64,000 nucleotides of DNA from Chaetoderma sp. LZ-2023a. Taxonomy: Eukaryota > Mollusca > Caudofoveata > Chaetodermatida > Chaetodermatidae. The notes under the pieces are model-generated. The model had not been told where the DNA came from. It was given only the letters and a program-made list of their open reading frames with translations, and made no database searches. The translations under genes and the position numbers were made by a program. The stretch is taken from NCBI GenBank assembly GCA_034401795.1, contig CM067369.1, forward strand, positions 133,762,850 through 133,826,849, written 5' to 3'. Each line of letters opens with the position of its first letter. The first letter of the stretch is position 1. This document shows, in pieces, positions 11,690 to 21,840 of this stretch.

Positions 11690-11884
11690 TCTGCCAATAA
11701 TCTAGCAAAGAGGTAGTGCTAGTCTGCGCATGCGCGGTGGTGGGGCTGGCATCCACCAGACTACGCTCTGACTCCCTGCCCAGTAGGGGCACCTAACTGT
11801 TTTAATCTGAGTGTTTATTGAGTGAAAGCCAATATTTAGCAATATCAAAAGTATTAGGGAGGTAAGTATACTCTTGAAGTGAAA
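11690..11884. repeat. Left inverted terminal repeat of DIRS 2
   Basis: Inverted partner of 4,878–5,057. The element end is set at 11,884, the last base present in the internal complementary region. The next bases (CAAACACT) belong to the flank. Confidence 0.9.
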
Positions 11885-12607
11885 CAAACACTACTGATCT
11901 GATTTAGCTCAAATTTTAACGCACAGTGAAGGAACTTGCCATGCAAGGGTATTTACAGAGTTTAGCCGTGATCCAGATAAAAGAACCTGGATCCAGATTG
12001 GATCAAATTCTGGATCAATGGATATCTAAAAAACTATTGGTCCAATTTTGCTCAAATTTTAGCACAAGAAAGGGTGTGCCATACATTATGATTCCATTTC
12101 CGCAACTTTGAGTGTGATCTGAAGAAATCTGGACAATCTTATTTTAACGATCAATTGGCAATAGTGGATGTGGATTCATGTATGTGATCATACAATTTCT
12201 AAAGAATCATGATTTCTCTTGAGCTGCTCATGTTTCTAAAGATTGTATCACTATTGTGTTTATAATGAGCATATTTATTGTGATTTCTTAACACCCATTA
12301 CTATGTGGTATGTTTAGTGGTCTGATCAGCAATACCAATTTTCATTCTTTTAGCGCTATGTTAACAAATCCTGTTTGAACTCAAGTTTGTGGTTCTTTTC
12401 AGCTTTACTATTTGTTTAGAAGCCTCACCAACCCACATCAATTATACTTATGTACAAATAATAAAATAATCACAATTATTTATCTAAAATGATCACGATG
12501 ATTCAAATCACATAACCATGCAAGCCTATAGCTCACCCCATTTCTATTAGTCTCTATATCTCTTCTTAGGGCTCACATGAGCACACCTGCTCACAACTCA
12601 TACTTAC
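11885..12607. other. Rest of ZMAT2 intron 4 between DIRS 2 and exon 4
   Basis: AT-rich, without a credible exon. 11,893–12,120 contains two related sub-blocks (CTCAAATTTTA followed by a G-rich word) and the word CACAAGAAAGGGTGTG, which recurs in inverse orientation near 12,910. This suggests a dispersed repeat copy. Confidence 0.4.
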
Positions 12608-12681
12608 GCTTTTTGCCATTGATGTGATCTAAGAAGTTGATTGAATCTTTAACAACACAGTCACACACATTACAATAGTAT
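12608..12681 (-). CDS. ZMAT2: ZMAT2 exon 4 (zinc finger), partial gene
   Basis: A 74-nt exon. Acceptor CTTACAG lies just above 12,681 and donor GTAAGTA is at 12,607–12,601. Frame fits exon 3: the first base completes a glycine codon and the last base (C) starts the next codon. The protein reads [13 protein letters not shown] then [11 protein letters not shown], essentially the C2H2 zinc finger of ZMAT2. The final zinc-ligand histidine is split by the intron, with only its first base here. ZMAT2 is the metazoan Snu23, part of the U4/U6.U5 tri-snRNP and pre-catalytic spliceosome. The following exons are not found between here and DIRS 2, so intron 4 is at least 12.6 kb and probably contains both DIRS elements. 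Confidence 0.95.
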
Positions 12682-13599
12682 CTGTAAGAGAAGGAATGTC
12701 ATTAAATTGTAATCCAATTGAAATACAAAATCGGCTTATGAAACAGTCCCTAATTTGCAAATTTGAATTAAAATTGCACCCAAGGCATAAAAAACAAGAG
12801 CAATCAAAGATTTAAAATACTTGCCCTCTCATTTAACTCACTTTTTTTTCTAGATTTTCCAGATTTTCGTGATCATGAAAAAAGTTGTAGAATCCTACTG
12901 TACACTCACACCCTTTCTTGTCCTGAAGTCTGAGTCAAATCAGACCAGAAGTTTCTGAAAATATCCTTGGATCCAGAAGTTGATCTGATCCGCCTCAAGA
13001 TGTGTATTTTATGCAGAGCACAGCCAAATTCTGCAAGTCCTCCTTCATAAGAAGATTCATTGTTGTGGTAACATCTTAACTAAATCAGGCCAGGAGTTTT
13101 CTTAGCTGTACAGAGCACTCCGGACACACAAATGAACATATGCATGCAGTGCTCACACGCACGTACACCCAAAAACACATTCAATTGCAAAATATCCTCC
13201 CCATACGTGGTGATGGTAATAACTTTCATTGAAAACACAACATAGAATTATCAGAACAGTACATACAGTCCATCTTAATGCACATGCTTGCACATTCACA
13301 CAAAATAATTTAGCTAAATATCTATGTAGGACTCGATAAAAAGTTGATCCAGCATCAGGTGTAAATCTGCCAATGAGTTCAAATAAGAGATTGACAAATA
13401 GTATCAGAAGATGCCAAAAATCTTGTCTTCTTATGTTCCCTCAGAACCAGGCTGCTGTAGGACCTGGTCTGCCCTGGACTAAATATTCTGTGAAAAAGTG
13501 TTGTCCAATACTCCAAGCCATGTACATATATAGAGCCAGCGCTTTCACAAGATAACAAAGAGTTTATCTGTACATGTTATGTAGGGCTGCGCGATATAC

Positions 13600-13635
<36 letters not shown>

Positions 13636-14295
13636 GCACACACACACACGCATGCACACACACACAGGTTTTCTATTCAGTGCACTGCATTTTCAAATTT
13701 CTTGCTATGATCGAACCACAAATTAATTTATACGATATAACTCTTGAATATCCACATAGGCCTACATTTCAATTATTCAAGATTCGCTTCGATTGGAATT
13801 TTTCAAATATTTTATTCTTGAGATTTGCAGAGCCCTACTGTCATGTCAATTTACCAAGCACGGGTAAATACCTCCATGTTATTCAAAAATGTGCCTAATA
13901 TTTTCGAAAACATTCATTCCAAACATGTTATGATATGGTATGGTCCACTTAAAAAAATTGCTCTAGAATTTGTTGTTGTTTTCCCCTTGATTGCGTTATA
14001 GTTTTCTCCTCGTTTTTGTTTTCTTTCTGCTGCGTTCTTGTTGTCGGGACAGGTTAACTTAACTCTGAAGTGTACTGTATGTCCAGCTAAAGGCAAAACT
14101 TAAACGGAAATGACAACGTTTTATTCTGAAATTACAGGTCAGAATGATAAAGATTCAGGCTGTAAAATAAGGTTTAGTGGCCATGGGCGCAATAGTGTTG
14201 TAGTACAGTAGCAGAGACAAAATCAAAATAATGTGCTTTGCGAGCATATAGGCTATGGAGCCAGGCGTGGCTGTAGCTACAGTTACAATACATAC
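12682..14295. other. ZMAT2 intron 3
   Basis: 1.6 kb, AT-rich. It holds an inverted relative (12,890–13,100) of the repeat at 11,893–12,120 and a CA microsatellite at 13,600. Just before the microsatellite is the word GGGCTGCGCGATATA, which recurs at 20,443 and so marks another dispersed repeat. No further coding content is seen. Confidence 0.5.
13600..13666. repeat. (CA)n microsatellite
   Basis: Uninterrupted CA repeats, then mixed CACG/CATG variants, directly readable. Confidence 0.95.
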
Positions 14296-14366
14296 CCTCC
14301 CTGTTGAGAAGATGGGGTAGTTTTGGTGATAACTTGTGACTTGCCAAGTTTAGAGTCGAGATCAAC
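14296..14366 (-). CDS. ZMAT2: ZMAT2 exon 3
   Basis: A 71-nt exon with acceptor CTCCAAG (directly above 14,366) and donor GTATGT (below 14,296). It is read in frame 0 from exon 2 and leaves two bases (GG) for the next exon. The protein VDLDSKLGKSQVITKTTP followed by SSQQG matches the conserved ZMAT2 segment between the N-terminal helix and the zinc finger. Exon length and phases agree with the flanking exons, which supports a single spliced gene. Confidence 0.95.
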
Positions 14367-14679
14367 CTTGGAGGAGAAAAACAATCATATTATACCAACC
14401 TTGATATATTAAAACAGGATTTGTCTGAAATTCCAGCGAGGTTTAAAATAAAGACATTTACATGACCAGATTTACAAGATCCTGTGACATTCTAGAATTA
14501 GTCACGTTTCTTCTCTACAATTACGTACAACACTGATACAATTTTGTTCATTCTTTCTCATGACTCAAAGAAAACTGACACATCGGTGAGTTTTTTGTTG
14601 CTAAATTGTGCCGACATTCTAGACCTCAAGATAATCGAGATAACACTGTAATCACGAAATCTTTCTTACAGGACTCGTT

Positions 14680-14970
14680 AAATGGACCATTCCACATTTA
14701 GCCAAGCCCCGCCCATCTCAATCTAAGCTCCAACCACACAACGTCTGTGTTGGGATCGATCGATCTCTGAACTCCCTGACTAGCAATTTCCAGAAACCTA
14801 TACAGGTAAGCTATTGAATATTTTGGAACTAATTTGACTGGGCGCTATTGCTGCCTCTGTTTATTAAATAGTAGAAACATAGAATGTGTACGTGTGGGAC
14901 TATTCAGCGTATATAGAATCATTTATGAGGTAATGATTATGACGTCATCCTACATGCCCAGGGCTTTAGT
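14680..14970 (+). repeat. Foldback/CRE MITE copy 1
   Basis: It shares, in order, a GC-box-like start (CCCCGCCCATC), GATCGATCGAT, TGAACTCCCTGACTA, TATTTTGGAACTAATTTGACTG, a TTAAATAG block and a TGACGTCA palindrome (14,940) with six other places in the window. It has only one arm of the central hairpin. No coding capacity; it lies in ZMAT2 intron 2. Confidence 0.8.
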
Positions 14971-15284
14971 CTCTCTTATCTTTGACTTTACAAGTCATGC
15001 CCAAACAAAATTTGCCCATATTAGTGAACCCAAATCAAAATCCTACTGCCTGCTATGAACAGTAATTAACTGATTTACAGTCAATTAAATACTCAGAGAT
15101 GGATGCTGTGCTGTGGCATTTTATGGTCATTCAGAGGTCTTACAGTGCTATTAAAACTAAAATGGCTCAAAATCCATCTCTCAGATTTCAAAATTCTCTA
15201 GTTTTTAGGAGAATTGACGGATCCAGGACCAGATAGGTGGTGTGCTCAAATGAGGTAAATCTAAAGCCCTGATGCCGCTTAGCT

Positions 15285-15520
15285 GATTATGACGTCAGAT
15301 TGATACATGGATACTCTGGAAAGGTGAATTGTCCTTAAAGTTATCACCGGCACACTTTAGGCCATGCTCGTCGCTTCGTATGCACAAATGCTATACCCAT
15401 TACCCAGTGCAGTAAAATATTTAATATTTTGAAACTAAGTTGACTGGAAATTGGTACTGCCTTAGGCAACAGCAGCTGTGAATCAAATTAGCTTTAGTAT
15501 ATTCGCAACATCAAAGTTAT
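15285..15520 (+). repeat. Foldback/CRE MITE copy 2, decayed
   Basis: TGACGTCA at 15,290 and an eroded hairpin near 15,420–15,510: the arms carry TATTTTGAAACTAA and CAAATTAGCTTTAGTATATT around CTTAGGCAACAG. Boundaries are approximate. Confidence 0.55.
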
Positions 15521-15544
15521 TAGCATCATAAAGAATTGATGAAT

Positions 15545-15990
15545 CCAGTCTCTCAGCCAATCATATGATGTCATAATCAACTAGACAACTACGTCACATG
15601 TAGGCTGACGTCATAATCAAATATGTCATGAATAACTTGATTTAGTCCATCTTAAATGCTCAATAGTCTCAGTATTGTATAAATTGTATTTCTTTACTAT
15701 TTAATATTTTGAAACTAATTTGACTGGGCGCTGCTGCTAACATAGGCAGCAACAGCACCCAGTCAAATTAGTTTCAAAATATTCGACAGCCTATATAGCT
15801 TTCTGGAAATTGAGATTCAGAGTGTAGGGATCAACTGAGCATGGGAAGATCTTAGCTGGAGATGGGCGGGACATAGCTAAAACTGGATTCTTCCATTGGT
15901 TGAATTTGCACCTACATGACATCACAAAGTATCGCTTATGGAGACAAAATGGTAGCACCAACAAGCTAAAGCTAAACCTTTTAGTACAAT
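15545..15990 (-). repeat. Foldback/CRE MITE copy 3
   Basis: Reverse orientation. Order: a CRE-like cluster with TGACGTCA (15,606), a hairpin at about 15,690–15,785 whose arms carry TTTGACTGGGCGCTG, the TCAACTG block, GGGCGGGAC, and an end segment (ATGACATCACAAAGT, ACAAAATGG) that recurs at 47,190–47,240 and 49,340–49,370. Confidence 0.82.
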
Positions 15991-16109
15991 ACGACATTTG
16001 AGATGTAAATAGTATTCCTTTAACTGGGTTTCTTCAAATGCTATCTACTGTTGTAACTTTGTCATGTCCAGATAGATTTGAATGATTATATTAGCATTTC
16101 AACAAGCTG

Positions 16110-16345
16110 TTTTACCCCTGTAATGGTCAAGATTTGCAAACATGGTTTTTCTTAGTCGACATCTATTTGCCAGCCAAGAGAATACTATGTTTCAAAATTT
16201 ACCACTGAAATGACTGGCTTGATTAAATCGAGCCAGTAAATGACAGTCAATCCAGTCATAAATTTTCAAATATGGTCTGACCTGTAAATGAACATTATCT
16301 AAGATCACTGTATAACCTGGTTTTGGCTGGTTTGACCATTAACTC
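16110..16345. repeat. MITE-like repeat family 2, copy 1
   Basis: About 235 bp, bounded by CTGTAATGGTCAA and TTGACCATTAACTC and containing ATTTGCCAGCC, ATGACTGGCT and AATTTTCAAATATGG. The same order is found at 17,262 and 46,798. Ends resemble terminal inverted repeats beginning TTAA. No coding frame. Confidence 0.6.
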
Positions 16346-16600
16346 TTACCACATGGGTGTCAATAATTTTAAATTTTCAAATTAAATTAAAAGATGAGCT
16401 GGTGTTAATTTTTCAACAAATTTGGTGGAAGATGTTGATGTCGTAGATAGCAACATCTTGCACCAAAGTTGTTGAAAATGTCAACTCATTGTTTTTGCTA
16501 TTAACATGTTAAAAGATAGAATATTGACATCAGAGTGGTATGGGTTAAATGTTTAAAAGCAAATGTAATTTCTCTCTCCGTCAGCACAGCAAACACTAAC

Positions 16601-16762
16601 CTTATACTCTCTGGGCTTGAGGAGCTCTCGCCGCACAGCTGGTTCTTTGATTTTAGAGGCTTCTATTTCATTTTGTAATTCTATCAGCCGATCTTGTGCG
16701 AGTTTCTCATACTCATTGCGGTCCCATTTTCGACGATGATCACCAGCACTAGCAGATCCTTT
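16601..16762 (-). CDS. ZMAT2: ZMAT2 exon 2 (N-terminal region)
   Basis: A 162-nt exon of exactly 54 codons, phase 0 at both ends, with acceptor TTATTTCAG above 16,762 and donor GTTAGT below 16,601. The protein contains HRRKWDRNEYEKLAQDRL and VRRELLKPREYK, which correspond closely to the conserved RRKWD…YEKLA…VKRELL…YK region of ZMAT2. Coding constraint is evident against the AT-rich flanks. The first codons (KGSASAGD) are less conserved, as in other species. The encoded spliceosomal protein acts in the nucleus. Exons 2–4 lie in one orientation with compatible phases, so the gene is probably functional. Confidence 0.95.
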
Positions 16763-16851
16763 CTGAAATAATGGATATAGTTAAATACATGTTATAAGTC
16801 TTCAACACTTAAAGCTCTTGAGCCAACCAACCAGTACTTACTTCATTCAGG

Positions 16852-17232
16852 ATTCATACACCTTTCTATGTTTGAAATTCCATGACTTTTCATGACAAAA
16901 TAAAAAAATTTCATGACTTCCAAGAATTAATATCTAGTAGATTTGTGTTTATGACGTAGCTACATAAATTATGATCCAAGTTATTCTGCAAACATGGCAA
17001 ATGGCTGAATATTGTGTCTTGCAACAACCAAGCCAAAGCACTGTTTCGATAAGCTGTTGGAGTAATTTATGCCAACATATTTCTTTCTATTTTTCATGAT
17101 TACCATTTTCCATGACTTTTCCATTACCTACGTATGATAAAAAATGCTGATCTTCCATGACTTTCCAGGCCTGGAATTTAAGTTTTCAAATTCCATGACT
17201 TTCCAGGATTTCCATGATCAGTACGAACCCTG
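16852..17232. repeat. hAT-like MITE
   Basis: About 380 bp between CAGGATTCATACACCTTT and, reverse-complemented, CAGGGTTCGTAC. It is filled with repeated TTCCATGACTTT words. Such ends and content are typical of non-autonomous hAT elements. No clear 8-bp target duplication is visible. It lies in ZMAT2 intron 1. Confidence 0.6.
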
Positions 17233-17261
17233 GTAATTACTGTCATTTCATTATGTTTGGT

Positions 17262-17440
17262 TTAACCCTTTAATGGTCAATATTTAAATTTAGTGTCCAT
17301 TTGCCGGTGAAGTTACGAGCCAGTCATTCCAGTGATAAATTTTCAAAGATAGTTTTATCTTCACCTGTAAATGGACATTCCTCAAGACCACTGCAGAGGC
17401 CAGTTTTGACCGGCTTGACAAGTAAAGCATTAGACACTAA
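17262..17440. repeat. MITE-like repeat family 2, copy 2
   Basis: It starts TTTAACCCTTTAATGGTCAA and shares GTCATTCCAGTGATAAATTT, TAAATGGACATT, GACCACTGCAGAGGCC and GTTTTGACC with copies at 16,110 and 46,798. Confidence 0.6.
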
Positions 17441-18194
17441 TAGACGATGTACATTACCTGGCATTTTGAAAAACAACTATCTTGGAGATTGAAAATCTTC
17501 GATTATTCAATTAATTAGTTTCGTAATCATCTACGATCATATTTTTTTAAATAACCGTGATTAATCGAACAAGAAGATCAGTACTGATCACATGTCCCCC
17601 GACATGTGTTGTTAGTAAAACAAATTTTTGAGATTCCTGCCGTTACAAAATTGCGGTTGTGTATACACATGTGAATCTATGGTGGCTACAACAGTACATA
17701 CATAATGAGATGAGGCAGTGCAATCACAATCCATTCAAAATTATACTTTTACGCCTCCCGTTTTGTGTACAGGATCCCTGACTAGAGTCTGGTTTGGACC
17801 AATCAGAACGCATCCTACATTTATACAAGCCGCTTATGGCATAAATGATATTTGCTCAGCTGATGAAATCTGTTAACTATATAGTTAGAATATTTCTTCA
17901 GTGAGAAGTTTGCGTAAGCAAATATCAGCTAAGCAGATATCTACGCTTAGATATCTTTATGAAATCCACCCCATGGCTTTTGTGCATAGATGTTTAAAAA
18001 CATTGTACACTATGAATGTAAATATGAATAACATCTTATTTGTCGAGCTATGCTCTGGGAGGCAGGTCTGGGGTGCCATCTACAAAAGCAGTACAAGAAG
18101 CAAACAGCAGAAGAAAAATCATCATGCTAACGAAAAGCAGTATCACATACAACATATGTAAAGGTTGAGTGTTTGATAAATTACACACGCAGGC
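17441..18194. other. Unassigned part of ZMAT2 intron 1
   Basis: AT-rich. I see no exon, repeat or motif that I can name. Confidence 0.3.
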
Positions 18195-18720
18195 ACATGT
18201 AGTTAAAGTTATCAAGTGGAAACCAAGTTTTTCTGACAAATTTGGTCATTATTTAAGGGGGACAACTCTGTTGCGCCTAGACGCATGTCTCTGAAATGCA
18301 ATCCCCACCGAGGACTAGCGACAAGGAATGAGTATGCCAAATCTGAAATAAATCCATGCAGACTATGTAAAGTTATTGAGCGGAAACCAAATTTTCCTTG
18401 AACTCTGTCATTCAAGGGGGATAACTCCATTACATCTAGACGCACATCGCTGAAACGCAATCCCCACCGAGGCCTTGTCAGAAGGAATCACTATACCAAA
18501 TTTGAAATAAATTCATGCAGACTAGCTAAAGGTATTGAACGGAAACCAAATTTTCCTTGAATCATATGTCATTCAAGGGGGATAACTCCATCACAACTGG
18601 GCGCGAGTCGCTGAAACGTAATCCCCACCGAGGCCTCGTCATAAGGAATCACTAGTATACCAAATTTGAAATAAACCCATGCAGGCTAGCTAAAGTTATC
18701 GAGTGGAAACTTAGTGTGAT
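18195..18720. repeat. Tandem array of a ~160-bp unit
   Basis: Three units and a partial fourth. AAAGTTAT or AAGGTATT recurs at about 18,205, 18,369, 18,528 and 18,692. Each unit carries GTGGAAACC or GCGGAAACC, AAGGGGG(A/G)(T/A)AACTC, GCAATCCCCACCGAGG and CATGCAG. Spacing is 160–164 bp. Units differ by substitutions, so the array is not recent. Confidence 0.85.
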
Positions 18721-18787
18721 GAACGGACACACACACAGACTATTACTAGTGTCCCCGTCGGCGGCCGTCGGGGGACAATAACCGAAT

Positions 18788-18972
18788 AATTGTGCAAGCC
18801 TACCTACAACACACTTGTCCGGGCAGGTTTGGAATATTGTGCTGCAATCGGGGACCGGCACATGAAAATTAACATCAACAAACTGGAAAAGGTTCAACAC
18901 ATAGAAGCTCGGTTTGTCCTACAACAACCATACAAACGGTCTGAGCAAGTCAACCAAGCAAGAGGAGCCGAT
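18788..18972 (+). pseudogene. LINE-a RT C-terminal fragment
   Basis: Translates to AYNTLVRAGLEYCAA…HMKININKLEKVQ…ARFVLQQPYK…, matching the minus-strand LINE at 25,350–25,510 in reverse orientation. It breaks off at 18,972, where DIRS sequence begins. Confidence 0.8.
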
Positions 18973-19126
18973 ATATACGACCTGGTTATCATCGGCGGCA
19001 TCCATATTAATCCAAATATCCTTTGAGAACGCACAAGCTATCACAATTAATTACAGACAAAAAGACTGTCAGGGCCAGCTGTATATCAGAAGTAATAGAA
19101 TGGTGAGTATTGATCGAAGGAGAAAT
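18973..19126 (+). mobile_element. Remnant of a DIRS 1-family left end
   Basis: It matches 4,441–4,766 but lacks about 175 bp (the inverted-repeat core). CGACCTGG, GAACGCACA, ACAGACAA, then GGCCAGCTGT and AGAATGGTGAGTATTGATCG are shared. It ends after GGAGAAA, agreeing with the element end inferred at 4,766. Confidence 0.82.
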
Positions 19127-20085
19127 AGGAAATTTCCTGGTGTAAATCTTTGCTGCCTTACACCTTGGCTTAATGTATACCTTGTCCATCATTGCGGGAG
19201 TGAAATTATTACATTGGACAACGCAAATATTGCTTACTCTGTTATAACCATAGTTTATTAGATCAAAATTAATCTAAAAATTTGAGATTTCATATCGTCT
19301 TTGTGAAAATTTACAAATCATGTGATATTAGATCCATAGATATCTAATGTTTAGATCTGATCCGCATTTACCCATTACCCATTTACTAATAATAGTTAGC
19401 CTTCAGAAACATCTCGGATAGTTCACCTTTCAGGCTAAAGCGTTATATACCATCTCATTTAGCTATCACATTTTAAGCAAAAAAGTAAACAATATCTACA
19501 GAATTTTATGGTACTCAATTGTGATAAGTTCCCGGTATATATTTTGGATGTAGGCTATGGTTATCTACGCAGTTTAGTGATGTCACTCTAGAGGTAACTG
19601 GGACCCATTCTAAACTTGCTAATGTAGAACATTTCGATGGAGTTACAGGAGATTGCGAGACTGACAAGATTTCATTATTTGTTGACATTTTATGAGAAAT
19701 GGCACGTTTTATTACTCAACGCGATGAATAGCACCCATTGTTTAGCTATCTATGTGTGCGACAAGATCGAGGTGAGGCTTGATTTGCCTTGTCTATTGCA
19801 CAGCGGTGACCGCGGAAGTTTGTTTTAACAAGTTTCCGTAATTCTTAACGCCTGTCCGTATTACTATAATTCACCCATTTTTTCCCATCCATAGTTTTGA
19901 AGAGCCGACCGTAGTACCGTATTTTGGATGCTATTTCCGTAAATACTATGGACAACCCGTAATGGTAGACAGGCCTGCATACCAACTAGTTACACTACCT
20001 AGGGATATGTATCTTGTCTACATACCACAGGATTACCACCTCTAGCCACCATGCAGACACAGCATTCTCATAGCCTCAAATTTTT
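19127..20085. other. Unassigned stretch in ZMAT2 intron 1
   Basis: No named feature is seen. It separates two pieces of the same LINE (18,788–18,972 and 20,086–20,330), so it may be inserted DNA. Confidence 0.3.
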
Positions 20086-20330
20086 ACCATACCACTCGTT
20101 GATAGACTTAAATCTTCAAATTCAGCTTCATTCCACGAACAATATCTCTGTGGAATAAAATACCATCGGAGGCAGCAGCGGTGCCATCAATTGAAATCTT
20201 CAAAACTGGTGCAGCAGGTGGGTCTAAAAGACGATAGTGTATACTATATATATTTTCAACAACATTTGTATAATTATAAGCTCTCTGCACCAAGCACTGT
20301 GCCTCCAGACAATCGCACACACTTTTATTT
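20086..20330 (+). pseudogene. LINE-a 3' end fragment
   Basis: Matches the reverse complement of about 24,965–25,200: the end of the RT frame (TTCATTCCACGAACAATA region) and the 3' UTR words GCACCAAGCACTGTGCCTCC and CAATCGCACACAC. It is interrupted by frameshifts. Confidence 0.75.
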
Positions 20331-21578
20331 GCAGATTCAACACATATACAGATATCATGATATGACCTGTAGTCTGCTTCATCGCGTGTTGCTCTGTAAG
20401 TAGTGAAGGGAAGTCATCTGTTCTTCAACTTAGTCTGAAGTAGGGCTGCGCGATATACCGTACCGATACCATATTTTAAACCGATATCACGCACTATAAA
20501 TTTAGTTTTTTGGGCATTTAATATAAATTTATTAATTGTTCAATAATTATTTTTATTTTCACCCACACCAGACACCCACCCAATAGGCTACAAAATATGG
20601 TGCTATCCACACTTTATACTTATCATTACATTACCATATAGAAGAATATTTGCACTTTCCCATGATCGTGACATTTGTTTAACTCAATCTACCATACAAA
20701 CATTATATAATTATAATTAAAGTGCGTTCCCGGTATGGCTACTGTTAACAGTGAAGTTTAGCATACACCGGGAACCAATCTGATGTTGCCGACCATAAAC
20801 TCGCGCACAATAACTGCAAGATTGTGTGAGACTGGCGACAATTTGTGTTTGATGATGCTTTACACAAGCCAATTTTTTCCCCGGTACGGTTAAATGCGCA
20901 GTTTTGCTTACAGCGGGAATGGCAAGATTTTGCAAGACTAGCAACAATTCGTGTTTGATGACGATTTATGAGAAAATGTCTGCCAGGAGAATTGCAATTG
21001 CTGATATTTTAATTTTCCATACCTTTTCCATAGCGGTAACGCAAAATATTGATTTTCCATACTTTTTCAAGCCCTGGAAAAGGTTTTCTTAATTTTCCCA
21101 GACTTCCATACCTGCGTACACACCCTGGATAAAGGATACTAACCCGCGATGGCTATATCCTTATTCTTACTCCTCAAGAAAGGTGGCAACTCGTGTTTAT
21201 TTGTGTTATTTAATTCTGCCGCTTTCTTGGCGTCATAGAATTAGAAGTATTGCCTAAGCAGCCTTACTTATTAAAATACTGTAGACATTGAAAACATAGA
21301 TAATTTTATTCATAGTGTTTTAACCAGATTTCGTGGCAAACCGAAAGCTCATAGTAAACCTAGGTGAGGGGTTAGAATCAAGATATAGCTTGTTATATCG
21401 TTTAAGCCGCTTTAATAATAACGAAAACTGGTATCATATAGAAGTAATCCGACAGAGAAGTTATCTTTGTAATACATTCATCGATAAAAAAAGTACAATA
21501 TGAATGGTAAATGTCATACAGTAATTACTCGGTGTGCGTTAATAACGAGCAAAATTAGGGTACATATTTTTACATTAC
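20331..21578. other. ZMAT2 intron 1 with a hAT-like MITE end
   Basis: 20,436 begins with the dispersed word GTAGGGCTGCGCGATATAC. 20,990–21,125 ends, reverse-complemented, with CAGGGTGTGTACGCAGGTATGG and has TTCCATACTTTT words like the hAT-type MITE at 16,852. GTTCCCGGTATGG (20,727) and CACCGGGAAC (20,767) form a small inverted repeat. No coding content. Confidence 0.45.
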
Positions 21579-21593
21579 CTCCTTAGAAGACAT
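21579..21593 (-). CDS. ZMAT2: Candidate ZMAT2 exon 1 (start codon exon)
   Basis: ATG at 21,593–21,591 opens five codons (MSSKE), followed by GTAATG as donor. It has A at −3 and phase 0, which is what exon 2 needs. Joining gives 13 residues before the conserved RRKWD, close to the vertebrate protein (11). The support is only size, phase and context; such a short exon can occur by chance. Confidence 0.4.
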
Positions 21594-21636
21594 TTTTCTT
21601 CTTATTATTGTTGTGATAAGTAAATCACGTCTATCA

Positions 21637-21840
21637 GATTCAAGATTCAAGATTCAAGATTATTTATTCAATAATTCCAAGGTAAACGAATTCACAAATC
21701 ATACCAGGTTGTCTGCCCAAGGCATTGCCTATAGTTATGGCGGACACCTTACACACATATATACAGGTATATATAAATTAGACAAGACAGTACTTACACA
21801 AACAATTATAAATTCAGAAATTACATTTACTACTTCCTTA
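21637..21840 (-). repeat. LINE 3' UTR with (TTGAATC)n tail
   Basis: On the minus strand it ends ACCTTGGAATTATTGAATAAATAAT followed by three TCTTGAATC-type tail units, a poly(A) signal with a short tandem tail as found in L2/CR1-type LINEs. The upstream RT is not recognisable. Confidence 0.6.

Larger units (their letters stand above)
4839..11884 (-). mobile_element. DIRS-like retrotransposon 2, nearly full length (~7.05 kb)
   Basis: A complete DIRS layout on the minus strand: left inverted repeat (11,884–11,690), leader, gag-like gene (10,796–8,702), RT/RNase H (8,852–6,599), overlapping tyrosine recombinase (about 6,900–5,760), internal complementary region (5,226–5,121) and right inverted repeat (5,057–4,839). 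The ends are fixed because the internal complementary region joins exact complements of both. There is no integrase and no LTR, as expected for this order. The gag has a stop codon and a frameshift and the RT a frameshift, so this copy is not autonomous, but the recombinase frame and ends are intact. DIRS elements integrate through a recombinase and leave no target duplication. Confidence 0.93.

Noticed and set aside
16852-17232. 8-bp target duplication for the hAT-like MITE
   Set aside because: The eight bases on each side do not match, so the hAT assignment rests only on ends and content.
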